Shown here piece after piece: positions 21,481 to 32,560 of a DNA stretch of 64,000 nt. The notes beneath the pieces were generated by a model, which saw only the letters and a list, made by a program, of their open reading frames with translations, was not told the origin of the DNA and did no database searches. The stretch is from Pseudogymnoascus destructans (taxonomy: Eukaryota > Ascomycota > Leotiomycetes > Thelebolales > Thelebolaceae), in NCBI RefSeq assembly GCF_001641265.1, contig NW_020167520.1, forward strand, positions 930,001 to 994,000, in the 5' to 3' direction. The stretch's first letter is position 1. Each line of letters opens with the position of its first letter. The position numbers were made by a program, and so were the translations under genes.

Positions 21481-21909
21481 AATGGTCAAAAGAGCAAATG
21501 AGGGCATTCAGGGCACATTGGACGTTTGGCTTATGTAATGGTTTGATTACTCGATATTCAGTATATCTCGATATTATCTAGAGGAATTATTATATCGACT
21601 TATCGCGTGAGAACTGTAGTGACAATCATTCAGGGGGGGGGATAGTATGAGGGCGGGGTAAAATCCTTGTAGCTTGGCACCTTGGCAAATACTCGCCGAA
21701 TACCTCAATTTTTGCCCGAATACTGCTCATCGCCGAATACTATTCGAAAAGCACAAATACTAATACTATTTTGGTGAACACTGATGCATTGTGAGATTAG
21801 ACAAGACAGTACAATAACAAGGATGCTTAATTTATTCGCTAACTTAGTTCTTAAGATATTAAGTTTAGGCGCTGAAATTTAGACTAGGTCTTTATATTTC
21901 AATATCTAC
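21481..21909. other. Spacer, no gene
   Basis: AT-rich interval between the retroelement remnant and pogo element 4. No feature recognised apart from a G-run near 21632. Confidence 0.45.
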
Positions 21910-21911
21910 TA

Positions 21912-23905
21912 CTCGGTGTTCCACCCACTCGCTTCGCTCGTAGGTGGCGACAGCAAGTTGTGCGTGCGACAGCAAGATGTGCGACACATAAAACGAAGAA
22001 AAAGACGCCTTATATATCAACTATATAACTATATAATTAAAACATAAAATCAATAGAACTACTATCACTATCGCTACTGCCACTATTGCTACTATCACTT
22101 TGATCCTTACTATACCATAAAATGATCACTTTTGATTTCAACCCTTCCTTCTTCCGCTCTGCTACCCGCTTCCTCTCAACCTTATGCTCTTCAATTTCGA
22201 TTTTACGTGCTTGCGCTTGTAGCTGCTTTACTACTTGGTCCGATTCCCTTGCTGCTCTTGCGTCTGCTTTTGCTTGCAACTTTGCTTTCTTCTCTTCCCG
22301 CATTTTCCGTGCATCTGATGCATATAACTGCCCTCCTTTCTGTAGTGATTTCCGTGCCCTTGCCTTTGCTGCCTTCTGCTCTACTGCACGTAGAGTCATA
22401 ATATCTAGCTCGGTCTTATAGAGCTCTGCCCGGTGTAGAACAACTGTAGTTCCACGTGCAAATGATTGAAACCCTTCTCTTGAAGGCGATGAGAAAGCTT
22501 CCTCTGCTCTCTTCTGCCAATGTTCAACCGCTTGCACACTTTGCATAGTTGTTTTCGGTGTTGAGATAATATTATATGAAGCAAATGGCTCATAATCAGG
22601 TGTTTGATTCCGAGTCTCTTGTATCTTGTCAATTACAAGTGGAGGATTATATGGATATAGTCCTGTATTTCTCCAACCAGATTGAATTGTACGGACAGTT
22701 AGAGATTGCCGTCGGATTTGCGGGAGGTCTGAAAGGAACGTACGTAGCTTATACTCATAGTCGTAGCTACGTACTGCTTGATCAAGTGCCTTTTGATGAA
22801 AGTGTTTGCACTGCTTAAAAACCGCTACATCAAGAGGTTGTAATAGATGTGTTGTATGAGCAGGAAGGCAGCAAATAACAATGTTATGCTCTTCTGCTAA
22901 TGTAAGAAAGCGCTCTGTTTTATGAGAGTCATGGCCGTCAAGTAATAAGAGGCGAGTATCATCTGGTGCCATATGCTCTGCAGATAGTTGGATAAAATGC
23001 ATAAGGTATTGGATTGCAATGTCGTCGTTTGAATACCCGCTCTCATTTACAATAATGAGAGCATTTGGCTCAAGGTCATCATTGTACCATGAATCCATAT
23101 GAAGTTTGCCAGGGATAATGATAGCTTCTGCAAGTGCAGCACCACTTGCATTTACTGCCTCAATTACAGTAACAGAGAGCCGATTCTCAGGATTATCAAC
23201 AGTCCACTGCTTTACACCGATTGGTACAATAACAGCCGTAGACTTATAACACCCAATCATATAGCCTGTCTCATCAACATTCCATAAATTATATGGCTTA
23301 ATGTTATGTTTTGTAATAAGGGCGTTATATGTGAGAAAGAATTCCTCAAACACCTCTTTCTTTTGTGCTTGCTTCCGATGTGTATTTAACGTCTTCGTGT
23401 GAATTGTATGAAATTCGGGGTGTGCTTTTAGAAAGCGTTGTAGCCACCGTTGTGATGGTATCGTACGATTAGGTCGTAAGTCTGCAACTGCCCGTAGTAT
23501 CATAGATCGGTTGGCAGGGACCCCGCGCTCAAGTTGGTCGTATATGAATTGACAGACCGCGGTCTCTTGCGATTGAGATAAGACTCGATTGCTACCTCCG
23601 TGGGGTAATTGAGGAGACGTAGTACTCGTAATACGACGTCGGAGTGTCTCACGGTTGACATTGAATTTATTTGCAACCCAAGCAATTGTATATGTACTTG
23701 GTTGTATTAAGAAGAACTGTTGGGCCTCATTAAGGCGAGCAATCATAGTAGGATCGTTATTTTGAGGCATTGTAGATACTACGACGTTATGAAGAATACT
23801 ATTATTTTTTCTATATATCAAAATAGCGGTGTACGCACATCTTGCTGTCGCACGCACAACTTGCTGTCGCCACCTACGAGCGAAGCGAGTGGGTGGAACA
23901 CCGAG
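21912..23905 (-). mobile_element. Fot1/pogo-type element 4, complete, 1994 bp
   Basis: Inverted ends start CTCGGTGTTCCACCCACTCG and are flanked by TA (21910-21911 and 23906-23907). Subterminal motifs GCGACAGCAAG-TTGTGC occur twice at each end with a 19-bp period. One uninterrupted gene fills the element. A decayed second copy lies at 62306-63236. Confidence 0.93.
22037..23770 (-). CDS. Pogo/Fot1-like transposase, 577 aa, apparently intact
   Basis: I chose the ATG at 23770 (MPQNNDPTMIARLNEAQQF), because the second copy of the element starts in the same place (MPLNSDPS at 62442); a longer frame starts 29 codons upstream. Domains in order: helix-turn-helix/Psq-type region to ~residue 60 (VANKFNVNRETLRRRI), CENP-B-type second helix-turn-helix (~65-130), DDE_1 core with WNVDETGYMIG (Asp), LLLDGHDSHK (Asp) and HLLQPLDVAVFK (Asp), then a long Lys/Glu/Arg-rich coiled coil and a Ser/Asp-rich tail. 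No stop, frameshift or missing catalytic residue is visible. It lacks the CCHC knuckle found in pogo elements 1 and 2. Confidence 0.92.
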   Translation of the reverse strand: MPQNNDPTMIARLNEAQQFFLIQPSTYTIAWVANKFNVNRETLRRRITSTTSPQLPHGGSNRVLSQSQETAVCQFIYDQLERGVPANRSMILRAVADLRPNRTIPSQRWLQRFLKAHPEFHTIHTKTLNTHRKQAQKKEVFEEFFLTYNALITKHNIKPYNLWNVDETGYMIGCYKSTAVIVPIGVKQWTVDNPENRLSVTVIEAVNASGAALAEAIIIPGKLHMDSWYNDDLEPNALIIVNESGYSNDDIAIQYLMHFIQLSAEHMAPDDTRLLLLDGHDSHKTERFLTLAEEHNIVICCLPAHTTHLLQPLDVAVFKQCKHFHQKALDQAVRSYDYEYKLRTFLSDLPQIRRQSLTVRTIQSGWRNTGLYPYNPPLVIDKIQETRNQTPDYEPFASYNIISTPKTTMQSVQAVEHWQKRAEEAFSSPSREGFQSFARGTTVVLHRAELYKTELDIMTLRAVEQKAAKARARKSLQKGGQLYASDARKMREEKKAKLQAKADARAARESDQVVKQLQAQARKIEIEEHKVERKRVAERKKEGLKSKVIILWYSKDQSDSSNSGSSDSDSSSIDFMF

Positions 23906-24181
23906 TAGTCTATTGCTTTAAAGCTTAAAATAAAGGAATCTACGTGTATATATAAGGATACACACACATTTTTAGAATATATTATGAAGTTGTTGAGTTA
24001 TTATCTTGAAAATTTCTCAATTTTAGGTGGGAAGTTCGGTGATCGCTTCGCCCGGGTGATCGCTTCCTTACTATATATTCGTAAATTCGTTCAGATCCAT
24101 ATTTACACTCGGAATTGCCAAAGGCCAATCATCCAAAATTCATCAGCCAGAGGCAGTGGACACTTCCGCCGCAAACGTAAC

Positions 24182-25405
24182 CTATGACACTCCGGCTGCA
24201 GCAACTAGAAGATCCAACGCTGAGCTCTGGGAGTTTACATCCGCCTGTATATATGGCCCGGACCAGACGGGGCCGAGGAAGTTTCCTTCTTGATCTTTCT
24301 CCCACACCGTGTCGGCGTTCAACTGTAAGAAGGCCTTGAACTGCGCCTTGGTAGCATCCGTGAGCCCGTTGGCACGGTTGTACATGAACTGGACGTTGCG
24401 GGCAAGCACCCCTTTAAATTGGCCGCCATCGCCTCCGCAGGTCCCGCATGCGTCAGTTAAGATGCCATCTGCGTTCGTCAGTTTCGTGATTGCTGCTGTG
24501 GCGATGTTGATCGCGAGGGTTGTGTATTTAGCGTCGCCAGTCGACCAAGTGAGCTCAGTAAGGCCACCAAGAATGACACCTTGGTTGTAAGACCAGGTTG
24601 TAGCGCCGTTGTTTTTACAATCTGCAGTCAGGCCATCATTGATGAGGAACTCGCCGTTGATCATGCCTGAGTTGAAAAACCATTCATAAGCCTTGATCGC
24701 CTCGTTGAAGTAGTAACCTCCCGAAGGCGAGCTGGGCTTGCGGTTTGCAAGTTTGGCGGCTGCGGTGAGGTAGAGCTCATTCTCGATAGCATTGACCGCC
24801 GGGTCACCCTTTTTCCAACTAATATTTGCGTTGGACAGATATGGGACAATGGGGGAAGGGGAATTAACTCACTACAGACCGCCGCAAGCAGGTTGGCCCC
24901 AAGCCTTCTTAGCGTCTTCAAAGATCGACGATGCCATGTCGAGATACTTCTGCTCCTTCGTTACATCGAAGACTTGAATCCAAGCAAGACACCACCACAA
25001 CTCATCATCATAGTAGTCGTTGATAAATCCAGTGAACGCACCCCACGATGGAGCATTTGCCAACGTCTTTTGGTAGACACCGGCTGTGTAGCCGCTGACC
25101 TGATCGGGGGCAAATGCTTGAAAGTCGGCAAGCATGGTGATAACATTGGCGCTGTTCCACCAGTGGTTATCCCAGAGACCATTGTCTCCATACCACTGAT
25201 TTAAAGCTATAATGCCTGAAACTGCCTCGTTTGCATAGGTTTCCCGTGTGGCTCTCCCCTCGAGCGTCAAGCCTCGTCGCTGGTACTTGGAAGTTCCATG
25301 AATTGGGTCCGGCTTGGGGAGCGGATAACTGATCAGATTCGGTAGGGCTATCACAGAATTGCTGGCGACGAGAGCTAGGAGGGCGGTTTGGAGGAAGTTG
25401 ACCAT
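24182..25405 (-). CDS. GH76 endo-1,6-alpha-mannanase-like secreted protein, 389 aa
   Basis: Exons 25405-24873 and 24818-24182; the 54-nt intron has GT-AG ends and the spliced frame is continuous. An N-terminal signal peptide is evident (MVNFLQTALLALVASNSVIA). GH76 hallmarks are the adjacent catalytic aspartates in INDYYDDELWWCLAWI, the WWNSANVITMLADF segment, and the later TTWSYNQGVILGGL and CGTCGGDGGQFKGV blocks. Related yeast Dcw1/Dfg5 proteins cut or transfer alpha-1,6-mannan when GPI proteins are linked to the cell wall. This protein ends SALDLLVAAAGVS without a clear GPI-attachment tail, so it may instead be a secreted hydrolase. Domain order and length are normal. Confidence 0.92.
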
Positions 25406-26610
25406 TGTGACGAGCTATATGAGCACCCCAAAAATATCTTACATTTCGAGGGAAACGCATTTGTCCCTCCCTTTATATAAGTCTATAACACCATTGTTAG
25501 CTTTGCGATTCTTCTTCGGTGGGATTGTGGGGCAGGAAGCTGATCCTTGCCAACAGTGTCATAATAGCACTGTTCATCCCCTTGAGGATAAACGACTGAA
25601 GGATCATGCGGTACAAACATACCTCACCGATCCTTGATTTGTCTAAGAGATTGATTCTGGACTTAGATTTGGCTCAAGTGATCCCTGGAAATGTTAGGGA
25701 CGCACAGCCCAGCCAGCCGCCAATGGCACCTGCCAGGCAAGGGTCAAGGCATCTTATATGGATAGCTTACCCAGACACTCATGTGAGGGAATTAGAGTTC
25801 CATCACGCACACTTGAAGGCCTTGCTTCGGTGAACGCGACTGTGTTCCTTCTTCTGTTCTCCGCGAGTATCAAAGGAGGTTTATGAATCGTAATTGTGCT
25901 GTCATGGCCTTTGTTGCGCTTTTCCGTTTAACACAAATAGCTGATGTGGATTCCTATACCCCACTATAGCACTATAGGTGATCCTACAGAAGCTTGTAAA
26001 TCAGCGCTAGCATGTTTAGGCCACAGCGGCAGTTGAAAATGCCAAATTTCGGCTATTGGGCTCACTTTGCACCAGCCGAGCCAATTATATCTCCCGAGAT
26101 CGCCACATTTTACTCTATATTAGGTACCCTTGCCACTATAACCGTAGAGGAGCCATACACTGTTTCAAATTGCAGTTTGCCGGTGCAACATGTGGTGGAG
26201 TATTTAAATGTTTAATCAGTTCTTACCGTAACCTACTGCATAAATGTATAGAGTATGCCGTTGTATGTGCTGGGAATGAGCGCTAGATTGCGATGGCGAG
26301 TCATCAGGATTTGGTGCCACTAGCGACGAAACTAAGATCGCGCGCAGGTAGGTGAAGGTTGACGAGGAGATAAAATCATTTCAGCACGAATTTAATGACG
26401 AGCCCCCTACAAAGTTTTTTAGGCTCATACCAAAAATATTCTATAAACATTCATGTTAGTAACAAATTCATTATCCTAGGCATTGAAACGTTAATGTGGC
26501 GTTAAGTGTGGCGTTGAGTGCTCCCGTTGAGGAACTCGTGATCTTGGCTGGTAATCGGGTAATAGAGCGATTCAGCAGGTGTTAGACACCTCATTCGACA
26601 GTCCTGTATG
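25406..26610. other. Intergenic, mannanase 5' flank, no supported gene
   Basis: Short frames without recognisable domains. The first ~100 bp upstream of the mannanase ATG should hold its promoter, but no clear element can be named. Confidence 0.5.
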
Positions 26611-26719
26611 TACGGAGGAAGCGTTCAAAAGTTTTGTCCCACGCTAGGAAACGCCACAGTTCACAATTTAGTTATGTACATAGTTATGAAATCAGTGTTC
26701 TTCTCGCCCCTCCTTGTAC

Positions 26720-28517
26720 TCATTTCCTCCTTCTAGCTCGATGACTTTTCTGGATATGTTGAGGAATCCTCTCGACCCAGGCTTGGATTTGCGACTGAGG
26801 GAGATCTTCCCAACAGGTCTCCCAAGCTCGTATCGCGTCTGGTCGACTTTTTGGTGTAGTCCTCCTTTTCATCCATGGCCAACACGGCTCGATGACATTT
26901 AAAAATGGAGAGTTGGCGCACCAGAAGAGGCGATTAATGTCATGTAATTGAAATACTCGCTGCTGAATGTAATGATTGTGTGATGGAGCATTGTCTTCTT
27001 GTACAATAGTATCCGGACGGTCTACCATGCATTCCCTTGCGAATGGGAACATCTTTGGTATCAGAATCTTTTTCTGATACTGGTACCAATCTATCCCCCC
27101 TCCTCCTTTCTCACGGCTTAACTTCCCATTCTTTTTATTCCATCTCCATAGTGGCTTTATACCAGGAAGATTGTGTAGAGACATTCGGCATATCCCATTT
27201 GATAATTCCCATTCTTCACGTAAAATTGGTTCCAACTCTTCATTCATTCCATGTATTTCAACTTCTGCAGCGTCTCGTTCTTTTTTTGTCTCTGGGATCC
27301 AACAATGACATGGCCCTTTCTTGTCGTAAGTAAAACATCCCCAAAACATAAATTCTGAGTATCCTTTCCACCGTTCCCTAATGCAACTCCGTAAAAATGC
27401 CTCGTCTGCCTTTCTCCATATCCGATAACCTCCCTGTCTATGGTTTAGTACCACAGATGTCTCGTCTGACCATATTACATTTTTCCAATCCTCGAGTGTC
27501 CAGTGCTGATGGTCGAGGCACCATTTTAATATCTCCGCCCTCATCTTCTTCGTCAACCCTGGCTTCCTCGTCGGTTTCGTTTTCCAGAAGCCAGCAGTCC
27601 TTAAAACTCTCCATATTGTCGTGGAGGAGATGTCTGTAAGGACAGTTCGAACCGAGGCTGACCTTCAAGTCTGCAGAAGTATCCGAAGTATAATGTTAAG
27701 ACTTCGATACTCAAAGCAGTAGGACAAGGTATAGTAGTTCAGGCTCCAAAGCATATACTTTATACCACAGGGGTCAAGTGGTGAGACTAACAGGTTGGCC
27801 AAGTGGTTCAACTAGAAGTAAGGGAATGCAAAGTAAGTCGAAGCAGGAGGAATTGCAAGAAGGCCAAGTAGTATATAATTTGCTAGCTAAAGATCAATAA
27901 GAGACATGAGCAATAAGTGCTTATATAACAGTAAAAATCCCTAGTGCCAAATAAGCGAAGGCACTAATTAACCGAACCCTAGCTAAGCGAGCCCTAGTAC
28001 AGCAAGCCAATAACAGAGAGCCTAAGCCAGTAGTCAACATTTGGGCTGATCTAGGTCAGCAAGTGAAGCGAAGTGAGCGAAGTGAGCGAAGCAGGTGAAG
28101 TGAATGATGAAATAAGTACTAGAGACTAAAGCGAATCGAAGGGTCGTGACACAAATATCGAAGGAGTGTCATGACAATGTCGATACCTTGGAAGCTAAGT
28201 TCCCCCACGATATCAGCACAAGTTTTTTCCCTTCCGTAATGGTCGGTTCGCACCTTTGCGACAACTCCCTCTGTCGCTTCAGCTGTTTGTTTTGTCGGGC
28301 AGCCAGACCGGGGAGCGTCCTGTAACCACTCATCTCGTAAGGTGAGTGGCATATGGTTGGGGTCAAACCCACGCTCAATTGCGCGAGTATATATCCGGTT
28401 CACCTGTCGGGTTGACAGGCCAGTTTTCTCAGCAACTTCCGCTGAAGTCTTTCCTCCAGTCGGAGATTTGAGGGCCACAATCAGGGCCCTCGTCGAGATA
28501 TCCGTGTTCGGTGCCAT
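26720..28517 (-). pseudogene. Tc1-type transposase split by solo LTR E
   Basis: The N-terminal part (28517 to ~28177) has the paired-type helix-turn-helix (TSAEVAEKTGLSTRQVNRIY) and ends GELSFQGIDI. After the LTR (27635-28176), with one 5-bp target copy set aside, the frame continues SSTTIWRVLRTAGFWKTK and then the catalytic part to 26720: VIWSDETSVVL (Asp), TIVQEDNAPSH (Asp) and SPFLNVIEPCW (Glu), 34 residues between the last two by my count. A ~155-residue stretch separates the first two aspartates, longer than in Tc1 element 1, and includes GGGGIDWYQYQKK. Apart from the LTR no stop was noticed. Confidence 0.83.
27635..28176 (-). repeat. Solo LTR family E, 542 bp, target duplication ATGTC
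   Basis: Plus-strand termini are TGTAAGGACAGTTCG and GGAGTGTCATGACA. ATGTC lies on both sides (27630-27634 and 28177-28181). On the minus strand a TATATAAGC box occurs mid-element, so the minus strand is probably sense. It contains short GAAGTGAGCGAA repeats. Only copy in the window. Confidence 0.85.
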
Positions 28518-28632
28518 CGTTTGAACTTGAAAGGCACTGTCGATTGAGTCAGTTCGTCGGTCGCAAGTGAGGGGAAGTTATGCATACCTTGGCATTCTTG
28601 GCAGGACAAAACTTTTGAATGCTACCTCTGTA

Positions 28633-30202
28633 CTCGTGCAGCCCAAAAGTCTGTACAGGGTCTGTGCACTCCAGCCAATTAGAACACTAGAATAATTAGG
28701 AAGCATAAGTACTCAGTTACAACAATAATACCTAACTCTCAACTATCTTGCACAATGGCCGAAATTTCAATTCCAATACGTGCAGCAATCATTACCCTAT
28801 GCATATTTATGAATGATTCATATGCAGAAATTGAAAAGAAGCTTGGAATCTCAGCTAATTCTGTTGCACGTATATGGCAACAAACTGTGGAAAAGGCAGG
28901 AAATACAGATATTCTCAACCTTCTTGAACATCTTAACCCAAAGCCTTGGAGCGGAAGACCTCAAACGATACAGAAAGATTCTCAAGAGTCATTACGCTCT
29001 TTACTTCTGGCAAATCCATTCGATACATTCCAACAAGTTATTGATAAGGAGAAATTACTATATTCACGCTCTATTGTTGAACGAGTTGCAAAGAACCACT
29101 CAAGTGCAGAGATCCCTCGCCCAATTGTACGCAAAAACATCTGTCTCAAGCCATATCTTGATAATATTATTCCTGAAGTACGCTTGAGATTCTGCAAATG
29201 GGCATTATCAGAACTTGAAGCTGGTTCTACTTCATATTCTCAGACGAGTCATATATCAACTTTGGAGGAAATCCACACAAGAAACGCCGAATTACAGTCC
29301 AACAAGGTAAAACAGCAGAAAGTATGGCAGTTCAACAGAAGAAATCTCTCTTTCAAGTTATGTTCTGGGGTGCAATAAGTTCTGTAATCGCTGTCTCATG
29401 CCCGTCACTATCCTGGATCCCTGAAAGCATTGAAGAAAAGCGGCAAAATGTGTTAAACTTCAGGAGATAAATACATACTGGCAAAAAAAGGCAGATGATG
29501 AGCTTTTACGGGCAAGATCAGTTGGAACTCTCGAATATGAATATATGGAGACTTTAAACAGAGATATCCAAGAAGGGAAAAGCAAATGGAAACGGCCACG
29601 AAGACCATCACAAGAATTTGGAGACATGGAGAGTTGGAGTAGAGGAAGAGTTTCAGAAAACCAAGAAGTTTCAAAGGGTGGGATTGATTGGTTTTTATAC
29701 CGTGAAATGGTTTTACTCCCAATTCTCTTTCCTTATTTTCGGAAAATCAAATCATTACATCCAGAAAAACGACTCTGGTTTGTAGATGACAATGTTAGTC
29801 TTCATTTGAAAGCACACCATTCACTTTAAGATTATATGAAAAGAGAAGGAATTCACAGAGTAGGATTCTGGCCTCCAAACTCTCCTGATTTACATCCTAT
29901 TGAGAATGCTTTTGATTATCTGAAAGATCGAGTTGATGAATATATACCTTTAAATGGAGGTAAGCTTGAGAAAGCTCATGCAAGGGTATTTCTTGAGGAA
30001 GAATGGGGGAGGAAAATGGATGGGAAAACTGCTCAACTATGTGCGTCGTTCAGGGATAAGTTAGAGCGGTCTATTGCAGTAAATGGAGGTAACAATTTTC
30101 GTGGGTAGATTATGTACATTTCTATGTATTTATTTTTCAAAAGTACTTACAATGACCCACCTCCCATGCACAGACCCTGTACAGACTTTTGGGCCGCACG
30201 AG
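28633..30202 (+). mobile_element. Tc1-like element 3 (DD37E-type), 1570 bp
   Basis: Inverted ends begin CTCGTGCAGCCCAAAAGT (left) and CTCGTGCGGCCCAAAAGT (right, opposite strand), flanked by TA at 28631-28632 and 30203-30204. It is inserted exactly in the TA beside Tc1-like element 2. Element 4 at 35876-37712 is a close relative with the same ends. Confidence 0.88.
28755..30108 (+). pseudogene. Tc1-like transposase, frameshifts and a stop
   Basis: The N-terminal helix-turn-helix (YAEIEKKLGISANSVARIWQ) is intact to about 29240; the frame then shifts. The catalytic region is readable in pieces: a degraded SDES region near 29250, LWFVDDNVSLHLKAHH around 29770-29820 (second Asp), a TAA at 29827-29829, then WPPNSPDLHPIENAFDYL (Glu) ending at 30108. 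The spacing between second Asp and Glu is 37 residues by my count of the relative at 35997. The segment between the first two acidic residues is ~180 residues and contains GGIDWFLYREM, as in Tc1-like element 2. Confidence 0.82.
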
Positions 30203-30204
30203 TA

Positions 30205-30451
30205 GTTAGTGTATAAAATTTGACCAGGAACCCTGTATAAACTAAGCCCTGCTCGCCGTAAACCCCACTATTTCCTAAATAGGAAGTAAGACTGTCAACT
30301 CAGACAGTTATCTGTTCAAGGCTAACAGCCAGCCAGATTCCTATTGTAGTTAGAATATAAGTTAGTAATTACCTTGGATAGACGACATGTAATTGTAAGG
30401 CGAATACAGTAGTATAGCAGTATCTACATACGTCGCTCTATATAAGAGATA
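30205..30451. other. Left flank of Harbinger element 2
   Basis: No gene. It presumably holds the promoter of the accessory gene and the left end of the Harbinger element, which I could not delimit. Confidence 0.4.
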
Positions 30452-31818
30452 ATGGCCTTGAAGCTGCTCGAATTCCTGGCTTATGAGCCCCAATCCTTAC
30501 CCCAAAGACATCGCCAATACTCTACCTTCGAAGAAGATGGCAGAGCAAGCCCTGCTCTGCCTATCCAGCCTACGATTGAGGGGCAAATGGAAGCCGAAAC
30601 ACCAGAAGTATCACAGCTCTCAACCCAGCAGCGTATAGAAAGCTGCGATCCTCAAGGCTCTCCGACTAAGATGGCCCCTTTGACGAAGGCTGAAGTGCTG
30701 GTCCTATTCCGGCTTGCAAATCGAAATGCCAAAGTGTATCGACCAGGTAGCAAGACTGGGTTTTGGTCCCATCTTCGAGAGGACTTTGCGAAGGAAACTG
30801 GCAAGCAGCATAAGAGCCTTCACCGAGTATTACGCCGGGAAACTGAAAGGAGGAGGGCATACCTTGACAGTCTTGGGACCAGTCAGACAGACAGCGAGAG
30901 CGAATTGACTGTCCAGATTGATAACTGGATTGACGTTGTTGGTGAGGAGGAGCGACTTAATAAGGAGCGAAGTGAGGCAGCAAATACTGTTCTCACTTCG
31001 TCACAGCGGGCGCAGGATATCCGGGACTCACTCTCTGTAGCCCTTGCGGCAAAGAGGAAATACCAGAGGAATCCTCCAAAAAGTCGTGATAAGTCTATTG
31101 GCCAAAGAGCACGGGAGCTCTCAGGCTTTGACGTAGACGACGACGAAGAGCTACAAAGTGATAACTGTGAGGACAACAGCTCTATCAACTCGACTCGGTC
31201 TTCACCCTGTATATTCAAACGCTCATCTAGGATCATTTGATTATAGGAAGGGGAAGATATTCGCAGGCGCTTCTTGCAGCTTCTTGCTTGACTGACTGAC
31301 TGGCCACGAGCGGAAGAAGTGCTTTGATAAACTGGCGTTGAGCTTTTGAAACCTCAACGCCAGTTTATCAAAGCACTTCTTCCGCTCGTGGCCAGTCAGT
31401 CAGTCAAGCAAGAAGCTGCAAGAAGCGCCTGCGAATATCTTCCCCTTCCTATAATCAAATGATCCTAGATGAGCGTTTGAATATACAGGGTGAAGACCGG
31501 ACGTCGACTAGTATTGAGTCATTAGTTGAGCTTTTAAAAGCCCAATATACTCAAGGTAATATAGACCGGCAGGATAGACAGCAGGAAAGTGAGAATGGAG
31601 GACTTAATACAAGTAGTATTGAGTTGCAATTTCAGCAAGTTGATTACCAGATCCGGGAGCTTCAGGAAGGCCAGGAAGAAATCAAAAAAGGCCAGTTAAC
31701 GATGATATCGTTACTTGAGCAAGCACTTCATGGGCCTATCCGGCGAAGCATCCCAGTTGAGAGCTCACAGCACAATGGGATCAACGAAGTAGAGGGTTGG
31801 ATAGAGTCAAGTAATTAG
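30452..31818 (+). pseudogene. Harbinger accessory gene interrupted by a foldback element
   Basis: The first part (30452-31195) encodes a Ser/Pro/Gln-rich N-terminus, then a helical domain (KAEVLVLFRLANRNAKVYR ... ETGKQHKSLHRVLRRETERR) and an acidic segment. A 308-bp insert with long inverted arms follows. The second part (31510-31818) resumes in the same frame with SIESLVELLKAQY and a Gln/Glu-rich coiled coil. Setting aside the insert plus one TCGACT copy gives one continuous frame of ~350 codons whose layout matches the accessory protein of element 1. As it stands the product stops at 31240. Confidence 0.78.
31196..31503. mobile_element. Foldback element with 147-bp near-perfect inverted arms
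   Basis: Left arm 31196-31342 and right arm 31353-31499 are reverse complements as far as I can read, separated by a 10-nt loop (CTTTTGAAAC). TCGACT occurs at 31190-31195 and 31504-31509. There is no coding content of its own; the frame starting at 31459 (MILDERLNIQG) is just the antisense of the accessory gene's false C-terminus. The end definition is uncertain by a few bases, because four bases (GACG) beyond the right arm are unpaired. Confidence 0.8.
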
Positions 31819-32560
31819 TATATATCGTAGCTAGCTATTATAACAAAGATACTCCTCTACTGTTGGTGGTGGTACTAGAAACCTTGTCCCGATCAAATTG
31901 CCACAAATACAGGTATAACAGTTTGACAGCAGTATTGCAGCTTTAAAGTGAGCAGCTACAGGCTGCGATTGTGACTGTAACCCCTTGTCAAATGCTGTAT
32001 ATGTCCATAACTGTTGTGTTAACCCAAAGGCGTTCTCTACTGCAATTCTTACAGATGATAGCGCCTTATTAAACTGCTTCTGCTTTTGCGGAAGATATCC
32101 ATGACCACGAGGGCAAGTATATGGGGCTAGAATACCCTCTGTACAATGGTAGGCAGGGTCCCCATAAAGATATAAATCCTTTCTTCCTCCTATAGTATGC
32201 CGGATCCGCTGTACGCAGCCAGAATCCTGCCATATTCGCCAGTCATTTGCGGGTCCGTTATATGGTCCAATTAAGGATGATACAAGCCCGTCTGGGGTTA
32301 CAATTGCTTGGAAGTGCATTCCATGCTTCTTTTGATATCCAGAATACCACTGCCGCTAGACTTTGGAGTCTCCTGCTGGTCGACAAAAGCCTTGGAAGGT
32401 TCCGTCGACGAACCCCCATATTTGACCACACCCACCACTGTCTTCAATCGCTTCTTCGAATTGTAACAGCTTCTTGTATGTAAGGTATGGGTGCCACTCA
32501 AGTACAGCCTCAAACTCGTATACTAAGTGGCTCATTACGTCGTTGAAAACTGTAGAGAGC

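Larger units (their letters stand above)
26613..28630 (-). mobile_element. Tc1-like element 2 (interrupted by LTR E)
   Basis: The imperfect inverted ends share AGCRTTCAAAAGTTTTGTCC-type cores (left starts CGGAGGAAGCG, right CAGAGGTAGC on the opposite strand) and are flanked by TA at 26611-26612 and 28631-28632. The right TA is also the left TA of Tc1-like element 3. Solo LTR E interrupts the gene. Confidence 0.82.

Noticed and set aside
31459..31500. Start MILDERLNIQG as a separate gene start
   Set aside because: This segment is the inverted arm of the foldback, so the apparent start is antisense of upstream sequence.
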